Part shown: positions 42,935 to 63,905 of the stretch, piece after piece
Layout of the letters: the number at the start of each line of letters is the position of its first letter
Position numbering within the stretch: the first letter of the stretch is position 1
NCBI RefSeq assembly: GCF_002234675.1
Contig: NC_019867.2
Coordinates: 30,540,747 to 30,604,746, forward strand
Direction of reading: 5' to 3'
Origin: Oryzias latipes
Lineage: Eukaryota > Chordata > Actinopteri > Beloniformes > Adrianichthyidae
DNA length: 64,000 nt
Notes under the pieces: model-generated
The model's input: only the letters and a program-made list of their open reading frames with translations
Told to the model about the DNA's origin: nothing
Databases searched by the model: none
Program-made: the position numbers and the translations under genes

Positions 42935-43112
42935 TTAAATTGTTCAAACTGTTGGATTTTGTAGGTAAATGTTTGCAGACAAACTCTAAAGCATTGAAAT
43001 CTCATGAGTTCTATGAAAAACATTGAATGTTATCAACAAACACCAAGAGGTTTGGAGAAATGTCCAGGTGGTTTTGAAAATGTCATTTCTGCTTCAAGAA
43101 AGAAATCCATAG
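42935..43112 (+). repeat. Dispersed repeat, partner of 58698-58890
   Basis: ATTGTTCAAACTGTTGGATT, AACACCAAGAGGTTTGGAG and AAATGTCCAGGTGGTTT occur in both segments in the same order and orientation. The second copy has an extra 20 bases in the middle. Confidence 0.75.
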
Positions 43113-43206
43113 TACGGAGCCCGTGTCCTGACATGGAAAAATCAAATATATACGTTCAAGAACGGAAAAAGAAAAACAAGAATGATCAATTTATTATTGT
43201 CTCAAT

Positions 43207-43661
43207 TTTCTTTCTCTTTCGGTTTTTCCCATCAGGGGTCGCCACAGCGAATCATCGTTTTCCACCTCACTCTATCATGGACATCTTCTACCCTAACATT
43301 AGCCAACTTCATGTCCTCTGTTAAGACATCCATGTATCTCCTCTTTGGCCGTCCTCTTGCCCTCCTGCCAGGCAGCTCCATCTCCAACATCCTTCTACCA
43401 ATATATCCACTATCCCTCCTCTGAACATGTCCAAACCATCTCAGTCTGGCTTCTCTGACTTTGTCGCTAACACAGGCAACATGAGCCGTCCCTCTGATGT
43501 ACTCGTTCCTTATCCTGTCTAACCTGGTCACTCCTAAGGAGAACCTCAACATCTTCATCTCCGCTACCTCCATCTCAGCCTCTTGTCTCTGTCTCACTGC
43601 TACCGTCTCTAACCCATAGAGCAGAGCTGGTCTCACCACTGTCTTGTACACCTTTCCTTTG
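43207..43661 (-). mobile_element. 5'-truncated RTE LINE, 3' end only
   Basis: The minus strand reads YKTVVRPALLYGLETVAVRQ to RWKTMIRCGDP, almost identical to the last 139 codons of the intact copy (7166-7583), ending in the same GATGGGAAAAACCGAAAGAG tail. Imperfect flanking repeats (AATTGAGAC against AATTTAGAC on the minus strand) may be the target duplication. The few differences indicate recent activity of the family. Confidence 0.9.
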
Positions 43662-44789
43662 TCTAAATTAATATAAGAAAAATATAATAAGATTTATGAT
43701 GCCAAAGCTTGCTGCTTCGCCACACCGCAGGGATTCTCCGGATATAGCTCCCAGCTCCGCCGCAGAGCTCTTTAGCTTATCTTGCCGTCATTCGGTCACC
43801 TGGCTGGCCAGTCCGGTATGGGATATTGTAGTTTAGGGTCAAATAGGAATAATAATAGTCGGGAGTTGTCTTTTATTAACATACTCGTTAGCAGTCACAG
43901 TGTTACACTGTATAACAACAAGACAAATGATCGGCTGGTCGTGATGCGTGATGCATGATGGGACACGTAACATGTAGCCTACTAGCCTTTGGATGTAAAG
44001 TGACTGCTAACTAGTATGATGCTTTTGTAGAGCTTTTAGAATAAATAAATCTGATCTCTAAACATCCTCCGTGTCTTCAATGCAATGTAATAAGACACAC
44101 ACAGACAGAAATGTGAAGGTATCTGCTGTAAATCCAAATATTGATCACATTCGTGTTCATTAAATAGACGCCTAACATTATAAAATGATTGGCGGCCTAT
44201 GATGACACTAGTTTGATAAACCGCTATTATTGAAGGCAGAGCCAGTTCTAAGCAGCTTGCTTTTTGAAAACATTTTGTTGTGCACATTTTAAAGTTCAAA
44301 TGGGACGATATAACCCACAATCGAGAAGATTTTTATCCTGTTTGGGGATAAAAGAGATGACTGATTGTTGCATGGTCAGGGGGAGGAAGTCTGTAGTACT
44401 TGACTCCTCAAAAAGTAAAAGTAAGATTGGGGAAAGCTGGTTTGCAATTTAAAAAGTAAATGCAAGTATTAATAAGAACATATCGATTCTATTACAGATT
44501 GAAACTGGTTAACATAACTGACCCGGGGAGAAAATAATACAGCTTTTTGAAAAAGAAAGCTGGATTAAACCAGTCAAAGGATCAACAACAGAGTGGGAAG
44601 TTTTTAACCATTTATAGTACAGTCATTACTAAGAGAAATGTTTCTGTAACTAATTAAACCTTATATGCATATTTTTCCAGCTTTTACTTCCTCAGAGCAA
44701 CAATCAGTCATTTGATGTTCCAGGTGGGGTCCTGGTTTTCACATAAACCGTTGCGTTCTTCCTTTTCCGTCCAGTTATTCGTCATCTGG
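43662..44789. other. Intergenic, no gene seen
   Basis: No recognisable frame. 43690-43830 is somewhat CpG-rich (TTCGCCACACCGCAGGG, CTCCGCCGCAGAGC) but no promoter elements or exons could be tied to it. Confidence 0.4.
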
Positions 44790-45215
44790 AGTTGTGCTGG
44801 ATACAGAAGCCTGTATTTGACGGAGGAGCCGCCTCACCTTACCGAAGGCTGACTGGGTTTGCCCGATGCTTGGGGGGTAATCGGGGAAGATGAAGATGTC
44901 TTTTTCTTTCCAGCAGACTCTCTGGCAGAGAATTTCAACACAGTCCTGATGATAGTGAACTTTTGCAACGATGACTCTGGGTTTGTCGTTTTGGCTTCTT
45001 TTTTGTAATCCTGGTGAGATTGGTCTATCAGGATTTCCTTATCCATATTTAGTGATTCTTTAAGAAGTTTGGACACTGCTGTCAGCGAGCTGGAGCCGGT
45101 GGACTCTGGGATATTAAGTATGCAGATGTTGGAGTGGCTATTTGATCTCCAGGTTGTGATGTGGTAGTTTTGGGTGGTGAACCATCACAAGTTGATGTTT
45201 TGGGTCTTTTAGTTG
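44790..45215 (-). pseudogene. L1/Tx1-type ORF1 fragment
   Basis: On the minus strand, MAPTKRPKTSTCDG near 45220 opens a basic, Ser/Thr-rich N-terminus. A helical stretch follows (VSKLLKESLNMDKEILIDQS). After a frame change the C-terminal domain reads KVHYHQDCVEILCQRVCW, FIFPDYPPSIGQTQSAFGKV and RRLLRQIQ before a stop at about 44803. The FPDYxP block is typical of the nucleic-acid-binding end of L1 ORF1 proteins. It is probably from the same family as the ORF2 remnant at 40190-42880. Confidence 0.6.
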
Positions 45216-45735
45216 GCGCCATTCCGGAGTATTTGAATTTTCGAAGATTGTTGGCCATTTTTTTAGATTTTAATACACAGTATTCTTAAAGATTAAGATG
45301 ACAACACATAGATTTCTGACATTTTTTTCTGGCATAAAGTGACTGAAAAGACTACTTTAATTTTTAGCAGAGCTTGTCTTCTATGCTGCCTACTTCTTTG
45401 TCTTCTCCATTGCCCCCCCCGCTTTTTGTCTTTAAATGTACTATAAAGAGGACATAGAGATTTTGTGTGTTTGTAGGATTTTTGGTAGCCGGTCTGAGTC
45501 TGTTTTATGTTCCCCTTGTGAGTCTGGTGGTCTGATCAGCTCTAGATATGTTGTCCTTTGGTTTTCAGTTAGGTGGGTTAGTTCAGGTGAGTTTGTTTGT
45601 TCAGTTAGTCCAAATGTCCTCTGTTAAATGTAAGGCTTACATATTATAGTATTCATTCGACCTCTTTTATTGACCCATTTTGTTTACTAGGACATTTTTT
45701 GAAAATGAATACAATTATTTAGACTGCTGTCCAGG
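45216..45735. other. Intergenic, no gene seen
   Basis: AT-rich sequence with a C-run (CCCCCCCCGC near 45413). No frame was recognised. Confidence 0.4.
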
Positions 45736-45870
45736 TCTGGTTCTGCTCGGTTCACCACATGGAGCTACCATAGAGGTCTAGAAGAAAACCACATAAGGAG
45801 TGAATGGAAGGAGAACATGAGGATGGATGGGGTGAGTGGGGAGGATTCAGAGAGGATTGAATGGACGTGG
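45736..45870 (+). repeat. Dispersed repeat, copy 1 of 3
   Basis: CTCGGTTCACCACATGGAGC, GAAAACCACATAAGGAGTG and GAGGATGGATGG recur at about 55425-55600 and 59075-59230 in the same orientation. The longer copies end with GGTGGAGCGTCCTCACTG. Confidence 0.75.
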
Positions 45871-45901
45871 AGCATTATCAATCTAACAGGCACCCCTAAT
45901 C

Positions 45902-46112
45902 TAACCCTTGGGCTATCCTTGGCACTTTACCATTGGGAGCTGGGTCATCTAGACCCACTAGACAGTGCGCTGAACCTTTTTTCTTCAATGATTTGTGATC
46001 TTCACTGGTGTCCATGGATTACATGAAATCCTCTCCACCTTTATCCACCTTTGTCATGGTAGGGAGAACACATCAAAGTAAGGGTGGGGTCATAGGATAG
46101 CACAAGGGTTAA
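45902..46112. mobile_element. TTAA-type MITE, copy 1
   Basis: The left end (C)TAACCCTTGGGCTATCC and the right end GGATAGCACAAGGGTTAA are inverted repeats. The interior shares GGGTCATCTAGACCCACTAG and TTCAATGATTTGTGATCTTC with copies at 57233 and 59454. The TTAA borders suggest a piggyBac- or Kolobok-type mover. Confidence 0.75.
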
Positions 46113-46366
46113 ACTCAAAGTTGTACCTCCAGAGAGCAAAGAAAAGTTTCAAACCTGCAGCTGTAAATGACAATGTATTGTCCACAACTGCAACCGGTTT
46201 TGAGATGACAAATAGTGTTCCTGCAGAAAACATGGAAGATGGATTCAGATTGACATCGAGCTTTCAAATCCTTCAGGCCAAACCTGAAAGCATCAGCTCC
46301 TCTCAAACCAGACTCTTGGATCTTCAATTCAGGCTGTTGAGTAAAGTTCATCTTGTTGGACATCTT

Positions 46367-46372
46367 TAATTC
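46367..46372 (-). terminator. Possible polyadenylation signal of the divergent actin gene
   Basis: ATTAAA on the minus strand, 42 bases after the actin stop codon. It is the only signal-like hexamer close by. Confidence 0.4.
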
Positions 46373-46413
46373 TGTTCAAGAGGAATCAGAAGTCTGGATG
46401 GGTCAACTGAAGC

Positions 46414-56363
<9,950 letters not shown>

Positions 56364-56652
56364 GTCTGAAAGGAATCAAACCACCAACTCTCATCTTCAG
56401 GAACAAGCAGGCATGCAGATAAACGAGTCAGAGGAATTTCAGTAAATGTGGAAGAGACTTAAGAGTTATGAAATATGAAGCCACACCCAACAGGCAGACG
56501 CTGCACCACAGTTCAGATAAAACTATCACAGACATTTCCCTTGAGGTAAACACAGCAGCCAATAAGAATAAATTGAACTAAAAAAAAAAAATAAGGTCAT
56601 AAACGTAACATAAACCGTGTCAAACTCGGGTGAGCCGCGGACAAACGTTTAC

Positions 56653-56712
56653 CTGTTGCAGGTGAGTTCCGGTGTGTCTCTCACAGTTACTCTGCCCAGG
56701 TGTGCTGATCAC
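56653..56712 (-). other. 5' UTR exon of the divergent actin gene
   Basis: On the minus strand a short leader ends in CAACAG|GTAAAC (56653/56652). The next acceptor, TTCCTTTCAG|AC, lies two bases before the ATG at 56363. A non-coding first exon just before the ATG exon is the usual actin gene layout. The upstream limit near 56712 is inferred from the TATA-like site. Confidence 0.6.
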
Positions 56713-56736
56713 TGACACTGCTGAACGCGCCGCGCG

Positions 56737-56780
56737 CCTCTTTATGTGCGCACGCGGCCGCTTGCATTCTCCATAAAAGG
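56737..56780 (-). promoter_or_regulatory. Actin-type promoter: TATA-like box and CArG box
   Basis: CATAAAGAGG on the minus strand (56737-56745) sits about 30 bases before the inferred transcription start. At 56771-56780 there is a perfect CC(A/T)6GG CArG box, CCATAAAAGG, the binding site of serum response factor found in actin promoters. Several CCAAT-type ATTGG boxes lie further upstream (for example 56806-56811 and 56855-56860). Confidence 0.7.
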
Positions 56781-57232
56781 GAACGTTCTCTCAGCTCGTG
56801 CTGTGATTGGTCCAGGTGAGCTGGAATCACAGAAAATGTCTCAGAGCGCGTGCTGATTGGCCAAAGGTTGTGTCGATCATCATTCAATCTGATGCTGAGG
56901 GGGAGGGGAGGGGAGGGGTGGCTGTGATTGGGTCCGCTCACTACAGGTGAGTTTGGAACTTCGGATTTCTGCTTTTTTCTTTTTGGAAACCGGATCACAG
57001 AGGCGAACAGAATCACACACTGAATCTGAAAAAGCCATGGAAATGCGCTTCTCCTCCTGCTCACGTGCATGCAGGAGGTGTGGAGGAGGTTTCTGTGGGA
57101 AACTGTTGCTTAAGTAGGTCAGAAAAACAAAAGAATCCACGTCACACTGAGGTGTTATGTCTGCAAGGAGGAATGCTGATTTCAAGACTGGAAGCTGATT
57201 GATTTTTAGTGTAAATGTTTGTAACAGTTCTT
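56781..57232. other. Upstream region of the actin gene
   Basis: GC-rich near the gene, with GTGATTGG-type CCAAT boxes and a GGGGAGGGGAGGGG run at about 56899-56918. No other gene was seen. Confidence 0.4.
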
Positions 57233-57383
57233 TTAACCCTTGGGCTATCCTATGCACTTTAACATTGGGAGTTGGGTCATCTAGACCCACTAGACAGTGC
57301 GCTGAATATTTTTTCTTCAATGATTTGTGATCTTCACTGGTGTCCATGGATTACATGAAATCTTTCCATCTTTATCCACCGTT
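57233..57383. mobile_element. TTAA-type MITE, copy 2, truncated
   Basis: TTAACCCTTGGGCTATCC starts the copy, which continues through TCTAGACCCACTAGACAGTG and CCATGGATTACATGAAATC and ends without the right inverted repeat. Confidence 0.75.
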
Positions 57384-58697
57384 CCATACTCTGCCATATA
57401 TTTCAGAACTAAAGTGCATCAATTACTAATAGCAAGCACTGAATCCCCACCCTCTACTATCCAGGCAAGTACCGTTGCGCCCGAGTCTTAATTCACTGTC
57501 CTCTTACTTGGTACCGGCCCCACTGGTAATGTCCGAACCTGCTCCCCGTGCCCCATGCAAAGCACAACCCCGGTATGTTCAGAACAACAATCACATAAGT
57601 TAGTGGACAATCATATCTGTCCGTTTATTTTGAACACACCTACCACCAGCCAAATAACATTAATCTCACTTCTGCTCACCGCTCCCTCACTTATGGTGAG
57701 CGATTTAACACACCCAAGATTCCCCTCTTTCCATGAGTCTTAAAAGCTGAAGGCGGGGCTAACCCCCAGATCACCACAATATATTGATTTGCTGTATGAG
57801 CAGTGCTATTTTTGGAGCATTCCCTGCGGGTGCCACAAGGGGTGCTCAGGGGCGCATGGGCAACCGCAGGCAAAGGGTTGGTGACCTCTGGTCTAGATGG
57901 TTCAGCAAAAGTCTCTGGATCGGCAGCAAAAGCTCATTTCTCTCCTAAAACAGTTTATCTTTGCTCCAAAACTAAGTTCTAGGATCATTCAAAGTGTCAG
58001 TGCCCTCAAAATACATCGTCCCTTTAGCGTTCTGTTGGTCCTGCAGATCTAAATGTTCAGACATTTTGTCATTGAGGCACATCAGTGTGAAAATGCTGAT
58101 CCTTTCTGACCAGCAGACAGAAAGTGAATCAAACTGAAAGTGAAACTAGAAAAGAAAACATAATGCAGTCACACTGACAAGGAGATAGTTGTGGTTCTTG
58201 ATGTTCTTCATGTCTTTACTGTAAAGTAATTGTCTCAGAGCAGAAAGAAAATGTTCTGCTGTGATCTCTACAAGCAGCATTCATTGCTTGGAGAATTCTT
58301 TGATCCTGAGCCTGAAACTCGTAGACCTTCCACCTCCAAGCTGGAAAAAGCTCCTCTATAGGGCTGAGGAACGGTGTTTTCAGTGGCAAGAACACATTCA
58401 GCGTCCTAACATCCTAAACAGAGATCAGTCATCTAAGATTTGTGACCAGATTCCTTATTAGTGTGGATCTAGATTCACCTGAAATTCTATTACAGCCATT
58501 TTAGAAATGCAGCTAATGTTGAAGGACATTCCAGTTATCAACAGGAATGTTTTCTGAGTCATAACACATTTTGAGGATTGAGGAAATGGTTTTTCTTGGG
58601 AAGCCTGAAACATGAAGAGAACGTTGACGTGTTTTGGAGGGTAAAACTATCTGACTGAGAAACGACAGTCGTCTCGGAGAAGTGACTTGTTCACTTA
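57384..58697. other. Intergenic, no gene recognised
   Basis: No convincing frame. 57790-57890 (TTGGAGCATTCCCTGCGG, GGGGCGCATGGGCAACC) has the look of a hAT MITE end. The rest shows nothing I recognise. Confidence 0.4.
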
Positions 58698-58890
58698 AAG
58701 AATTGTTCAAACTGTTGGATTTTGGAGGTGAATGTTTGCAGACATACACTAAAGCATTTGTGTCGCTGGCGCTTTTGAGGATTACTAAAGCATATGAAAA
58801 ACATTGAATCTTTTGTCAACAAACACCAAGAGGTTTGGAGAAATGTCCAGGTGGTTTAGAGGATGTCATTTCTGCCTCATGAAATCCACC
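58698..58890 (+). repeat. Dispersed repeat, partner of 42935-43112
   Basis: See 42935-43112. This copy holds an additional segment (GTGTCGCTGGCGCTTTTGAG) in the middle. Confidence 0.75.
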
Positions 58891-58958
58891 AAAGTGATGG
58901 AAAAAAGCTGGAATCTGATGTTATGTTGGTGTGAGTTTTGGTGCTGAGAGGACCACTG

Positions 58959-59000
58959 CTGCTGCCGCCGCCGCCGCTGCCGCCGCTGCTGCTGCTGCTG
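58959..59000. repeat. (CTG/CCG)n trinucleotide array
   Basis: CTGCTGCTGCCGCCGCCGCC followed by GCTGCCGCCGCTGCTGCTG; no coding frame with other features crosses it. Confidence 0.9.
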
Positions 59001-59074
59001 GAACCATTAAATCAGTCTTGACACAAGAATGAATGCAAGTCACCAGAGACCTTTTAATCAGCAGACAGATAACT

Positions 59075-59290
59075 GGTCCAGCTCGGTTCACCACATGGAG
59101 CTACCATTGAAGTCTAGAGGAAAACCAAATAAGGAGTGAATGGAAGGAGAACATGAGGATGGATGGTGTTAGTGAGGAGGATGCAGAGGAGAGGGGGGGG
59201 TGGAGGTGGAGCGTCCTCACTGTGGAGACCCTAAAAAAAGAAACTTTGACAGTCGTCGTGAAGATGGAGGTGAAAACGTGATCCATCAGT
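59075..59290 (+). repeat. Dispersed repeat, copy 3 of 3
   Basis: GCTCGGTTCACCACATGGAG, CCAAATAAGGAGTGAATGG and GGTGGAGCGTCCTCACTGTG match copies at 45736 and 55425. Confidence 0.75.
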
Positions 59291-59453
59291 CCCATCAGGG
59301 TGTGGCCACGCCCCCTCTAACAGCTCCACTTTGACTCCAACTCTGTTATCTTGCAGGAACAATTCTGATGATTAGAATGCAGCACTAATCCTAAATGGTT
59401 CTATTCAATATTTCAGAGACATTTTCCTTTTATGTAGGCTAATGTTAACAATA

Positions 59454-59667
59454 TTAACCCTTGTGCTGTCCAAGGTACTTTACCATTGGGAGTGGGTCAT
59501 CTAGACCCACTAGACACTGAACCTTTTTTCTTCAATGATTTGTGATCTTCAATGGTGTCCATGGATTACATGAAATCTTTCCACCTTTATCCACCTTTGT
59601 CATGGTAGGGAGAACACGTCAATGTAAGGGGGGGGGGGGGGGTCATCTAAGACCGCACAAGGGTTAA
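59454..59667. mobile_element. TTAA-type MITE, copy 3, complete
   Basis: TTAACCCTTGTGCTGTCC at the left and GCACAAGGGTTAA at the right, about 214 bases apart, with the same interior as copies 1 and 2 plus a G-run at 59630-59642. TTAA borders both sides. Confidence 0.8.
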
Positions 59668-60297
59668 GGTGGAATGCTGGATGTTAGAATTATATGCTAG
59701 TAAACAGCTGAGTTAAAAAAATCTGATATGAATTTTTCTAGTTGGTTCTAAAATATTTCATATCAATGTCGCTAACATGCCAACGCTTTACTTTAAGTGG
59801 ATTTAAAATCATATGAATTTTTTTTTTAATGTAGTCTACAATATATCGTTAAAATTATTTCATAAAATGTCTTCCTTACAAGACATGAACTTTGTAGATA
59901 ATCTAGTCTTTCTGGAGTTCACAGCAGCTGATCAGAGCAGATGTTTGTATTTTTGGACAGCTCACAGATTAGGAATCAAAGTCAGTATAAACTTACATTT
60001 AAATGTGAAAATTTGAAAGACTTATTAGACTTATTTCACCCGTTAGTTTAATCCCGAAAGAATCACATTTTACTGGACCTTTTTTTTGAGGAGAGGCTCA
60101 TTTTATTATTAGGACATAAGTGACTTTGTTAACTAAAGAGTAGTAATATCTGGGAAACTTTTATTTTGTGACATTTATTTTGTAAATTGGGTTGAAAACC
60201 AGTGTTTACCTTTGTTTAGATTAGGCCAAAAGGGGACATTTTGAGTATATTTTAGGGTAAGTGGAGTAATTTAATTTTATACATTTTTTAGACTTAC
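59668..60297. other. AT-rich region, possibly intronic to the exon at 60298-60496
   Basis: No coding frame. If 60298-60496 is a first exon on the minus strand, this is the start of its intron, which begins GTAAGTCTAAAAAATG. Confidence 0.4.
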
Positions 60298-60496
60298 TGG
60301 AGAGTCTAGCCGAATCTTCATGCTGGCTATCATCATCGGCATCACTAGACCTACTACTTTCTGCTATATCCTCCTCACTTTCGCAAAAGGGTTCGAATCG
60401 ATACGGTTGCAAAAGTGACTCATCATCATGATAATCTCCGCAACTTTCCTCTTCATCTTTCTGTTCATCTGATGATAAATCGCTAATAGGTAGCAT
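60298..60496 (-). CDS. Acidic first-exon candidate of an unidentified (P2X7-like?) protein
   Basis: From the ATG at 60496 the minus strand reads MLPISDLSSDEQKDEEESCG, then YHDDESLLQPYRFEPFCESE and SSDADDDSQHEDSARLS, up to a consensus donor CCA|GTAAGT at 60298/60297. A second ATG at 60527 (MASTDSEAQSDATY) is in another frame and stops early, so a small indel may separate the two. The acidic start with a YRFEP motif resembles fish proteins labelled P2X purinoceptor 7-like, many of which are repetitive and perhaps transposon-linked. That identification is tentative. No following exon was found in the window. Confidence 0.4.
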
Positions 60497-60527
60497 CACT
60501 CTGTGCTTCGCTATCGGTGCTAGCCAT

Positions 60528-60734
60528 GTTGTCTGCCTTTCGTTACGTCACAAACATGGCGGCGCGAAGTCGGCGGAATGCGTGAAGCCGGCGGCCGTCC
60601 TCGTTGTTTATATCGCGTTTTTCGCTATTTATTCTTTTTCGAAAAATATTAAATACAATCGCAACATGAAATAGAGACTATTTACTATATTTTGGCTTAT
60701 TAAAATAGGCCATGTCACCCACACTTTAAGATCC
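60528..60734 (-). promoter_or_regulatory. GC-rich promoter-like region with a YY1-type motif
   Basis: CAAACATGGCGGCGCGAAG at 60551-60569 contains the ATGGCGGC core of a YY1 site and is set in a short CpG-rich patch (GGCGGCCGTCC), just upstream of the minus-strand exon at 60298-60527. The more distal part is AT-rich. Confidence 0.4.
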
Positions 60735-61251
60735 GTGTAATGTGCTCCCTCTTCCTAGTTCTCGTTAAAAGGCGTGCAGCAGAGTTCTGGACTAGCTTCA
60801 CGGGATTGAGAGTGGTTTTCTTTACACCAGAAAGGAGGGCATTACAATAATCTAATCTTGGTGTAATAAAAGCATGAATTAAGATTTCAGCACTGCTCTA
60901 GAGAGAAAGGGTCTCACTCGAGTGACATTCCTCAGATGGTAAAATGCAGTTTTAGTTACTTGGTTCACATGTTGGTCAAAGCTCAGATCTGCATCTAGAA
61001 TCACACTGAGGTTCCTTACTCTATCACATATGGTCATGTACTGGTTGACAGACAAAATTGGACCTTATCCCTCTCAGCTTCAGAACCGATTTCCAAGACC
61101 TCAGTTTTGTCCTGGTTGAGCTGGAAAAAGTTCTCTCCCATCCACATTTTAATATCTAAAATACAAATTTAAAAGGCTATTCATGGGTCCATAGCTATGA
61201 AAGTTAATGCCGTGTCTCCTGATCACATCACCAAGCAGAAGCATGTAAAGA

Positions 61252-61500
61252 TTAAAAAAGGGTAGGACCCAGGGTGGAGCCTTGGGGCACCCCACAAGTC
61301 AGTTGCCTTTCAAATGAGAAATCATTTAAATTAACAATAAAATCTCTATCTGTGAGGTAAGATTTAAACCAATTAAAAGCTGTCCCAGTAATTCCAACCA
61401 TGTCATGAAGTCTGTATAAAAGGATTGAATGGTCAACTGTGTCAAAGGCTGCACTCAGGTCCAGTAAGACTAAAACAGATACTTTCTTCATGTCATTCAT
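61252..61500 (-). pseudogene. L2-type LINE reverse transcriptase fragment
   Basis: An 82-codon frame reads [20 protein letters not shown] (motif A), [17 protein letters not shown] and [15 protein letters not shown] (motif B). The catalytic DD block that should follow is lost at the end of the frame. Confidence 0.85.
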
Positions 61501-62270
61501 TGGACCTGATATAATTTAACACCCTGACAAGTGCCATTTCTGTTGAGTGGTGAGGTCTGAAACAAAAACAAGCTTTTCTAAAATTTTACTTAAAAATGAC
61601 AGGTTGTATAACGGCGGTAGTTATTTAAATTGTACATGTCTAAACCACTCTTCTTCTTCAGAATGGGTCTCACCATAGCAGTCTTTAGGGACGCAGGGAA
61701 GATTACAGTTCAAGATGTTCAGTAGCTCTTCCTCACAGGATGTGAAAACTGACTTAAAAAGTGAGGTGGGGATGGGATCAAGAGAACAGGTCTTTGGTAT
61801 TCATTTGGGACATCACTTGTCGGAGTGCTGCAGCATCAATCAAGAACAAACTATCGAGTGTTTTCTCACTGATAGGACAGGCAGTGCAAAGGTCAACAGG
61901 GGGTTGTTGATCCCTCCCCTGTAAGATAGATGATCTAATGTCATCTTAGTGGTAAAGTGGACTGCAAACTCCACACAGGTTTTACTGCTAAAAGTGAAGG
62001 GTGGGCCTAAAATTGGGTTTATTATTTTGTCAATTGTGACAAAGAGGATTTTTGGCTTTGACTACATTTCTGCAATGAACTTTGAGAAATATTATTGTCT
62101 TCTCTTTTTAATGGAGTTATTGTAATGCATTAGTGTGTTTCTAAAAATTTGGTGATTTATTGTGAGTTTTGTTTTCCGCCAATGTTCTGCCCTCCTTGTC
62201 ATTCTTTTAAGTTTCTTGGTATCTTCCGTTCTCCAAGGACGTGGAGCTTTCTCTTTAACAGTTTGTAGTT

Positions 62271-62645
62271 TTAGTGGGGCAACTTTGCAACTTTGTCCGG
62301 AACTCTGGTGAGTTTATTATTAAAATGTTGAATCGATAAGTCCATAGATAGATGTGAAAGAGTTGGTTGATGATTTTCCAAATGTGAGATAAAGTTTGCA
62401 GCCACTTCAGGGTGTAGACAACGCCTTCTAATAATTCTCTCAGGGAGCATTATGCATTCATGAATTAAAAACAAAACAAAACATGAATGATCAGAAATGC
62501 CCACATCCACAACAGAGGTCACTGAGGCCTTCAGGCCGTGAGTTATTATGAGCTCCAGAGTATGACCTCTGTTGTGGGTGGGCAAGTTCACATGCTGAAC
62601 AAAATCCATAGCTGTTAAAATGTTCCCAAAATCACGGACATCCAT
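62271..62645 (-). pseudogene. L2-type LINE endonuclease C-terminus and linker
   Basis: FVQHVNLPTHNRGHTLELII followed by VDVGISDHSCFVLF is the C-terminal endonuclease block with the SDH motif. The rest is the linker to RT. Confidence 0.8.
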
Positions 62646-62869
62646 TTCTGAAGGATCATCAACATGTACATTAAATCACCTAGAACCATTATTTTTCTAA
62701 AATAATAATGGTAATATTATTAATAAATAATAATAATAATAAAAGAAAGCAGTTCAGAGAAATCAGAAATAAAAGATGAATTATATTTAGGAGGTCTGTA
62801 CACTAACATAACGTGACAGTATTATTAAATACTATGGCCTGATGTTCAAAAGAAGAATATGACCCAGAC

Positions 62870-63384
62870 ACTGAAACCCGGAAGTAAGCTCAAACCAGGA
62901 AATCTTTGAATAGTTTTATTTCTCTTCCAAGCGTGGTATAAGAGAAAGTTTGTATTAAAGGTTTGTAACTTCTTGTAGTCTTGCCGTCGGCGTAGAAGCT
63001 GGATGTTGGCGAAGACGTCGTGATCGACTGTGTCCGTGGCAGAAATCCTGGGCAGGCCGCAGAGAGCGAGACCGGAGCGTGACGAGGCAGGATCGTCGTG
63101 GCAGGAGCTGGATGGACCAAGGAGCTCTTGACGAGGAGGAATCAGGGATACTCGTGGTGTTGAACCTGGGAGCGAGCGACAAAACGAGGCAAGTTAGTCA
63201 AACGTAGCTTAACTTGGCGACCAGACATAAGCACCGTAGTGAGTAACGAACTGGCGATGAAAGCTGGGGTTGGATCTTCTTATGAAGGGAGGAACGTGAT
63301 GAGGTGAGTATCGGCAGCTGGTTCCAATCAGCAGAGCAGAGGGGAGAAGGGACGGGGAGAGTAGGCTGCCAGAGGCACCATGAC
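62870..63384 (-). repeat. Insert in the L2 LINE, unknown class
   Basis: On the minus strand it begins TGTCATGGTGCCTCTGGC, directly after the endonuclease segment FNEYS, and ends near CTTCCGGGTTTCA. Its general layout (GC-rich, polar sequence with TG...CA borders) resembles the element at 33471-34090. No coding frame is convincing. Confidence 0.5.
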
Positions 63385-63750
63385 AGAATATTCGTTAAAC
63401 ATGGTGTCTCTAAAACCAATACCTGCTGATAAAATTTCAGCGGTCCCACCACCCCTGCCATGTTTTCTGTCCTTGTTTGTGAAGTTAAAAAGGGGGGAGG
63501 GGGGTGTTGCCTCTGACAGAGGGATTGGTGCACCAGAGTTCCAAGTCTTTGTTAAAAACAGACCATTAAGATTGTTATCTAAAATAAAGTCAGGAAAAAG
63601 AAATGATTTGTTTGAAAGTGATTGAACATTCAAGAGTGCCAGATTCAGTTCAGTTGTCTTATTGCTGTGACTGGATTGGTGGTGACTAGTTGCGTTTCCT
63701 ATAGTAAGTAGATGATGTGGATATAATGGATGGTATGGTGGAGATGACAA
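63328..63750 (-). pseudogene. L2-type LINE endonuclease N-terminus
   Basis: LNLALLNVQSLSNKSFLFPD, then LNGLFLTKTWNSGAPIPLSE and GGGTAEILSAGIGFRDTMFN are the N-terminal endonuclease blocks. The catalytic Glu of the usual TETW is Lys here (TKTW), and the coding ends at the insert junction, so it is inactive. Confidence 0.8.
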
Positions 63751-63905
63751 GTGGTGGTGATGGTTTGTGGGATATCTGGCTGGGGGGTTTGAAGGAGGGG
63801 AAAGAGTTTTGTTGTGATACTGCAGATATTGGTTCTGGGGGAGTATTGAGAGTTAACAGTCAGTCTTCTTTAAAACAATGCAGTGTGTTGGATTTTAGCA
63901 GTTAA

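Larger units (their letters stand above)
60735..63905 (-). mobile_element. L2-type LINE, decayed, split by another repeat
   Basis: Read on the minus strand: endonuclease N-terminus (63750 to 63385), an insert (63384-62870), endonuclease C-terminus (62645-62271), reverse transcriptase (about 61500-61252) and C-terminal remnants down to about 60735 (ADLSFDQHVNQ region near 60980). Frames are broken throughout, and the region between 62271 and 61500 is degraded. Confidence 0.8.
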
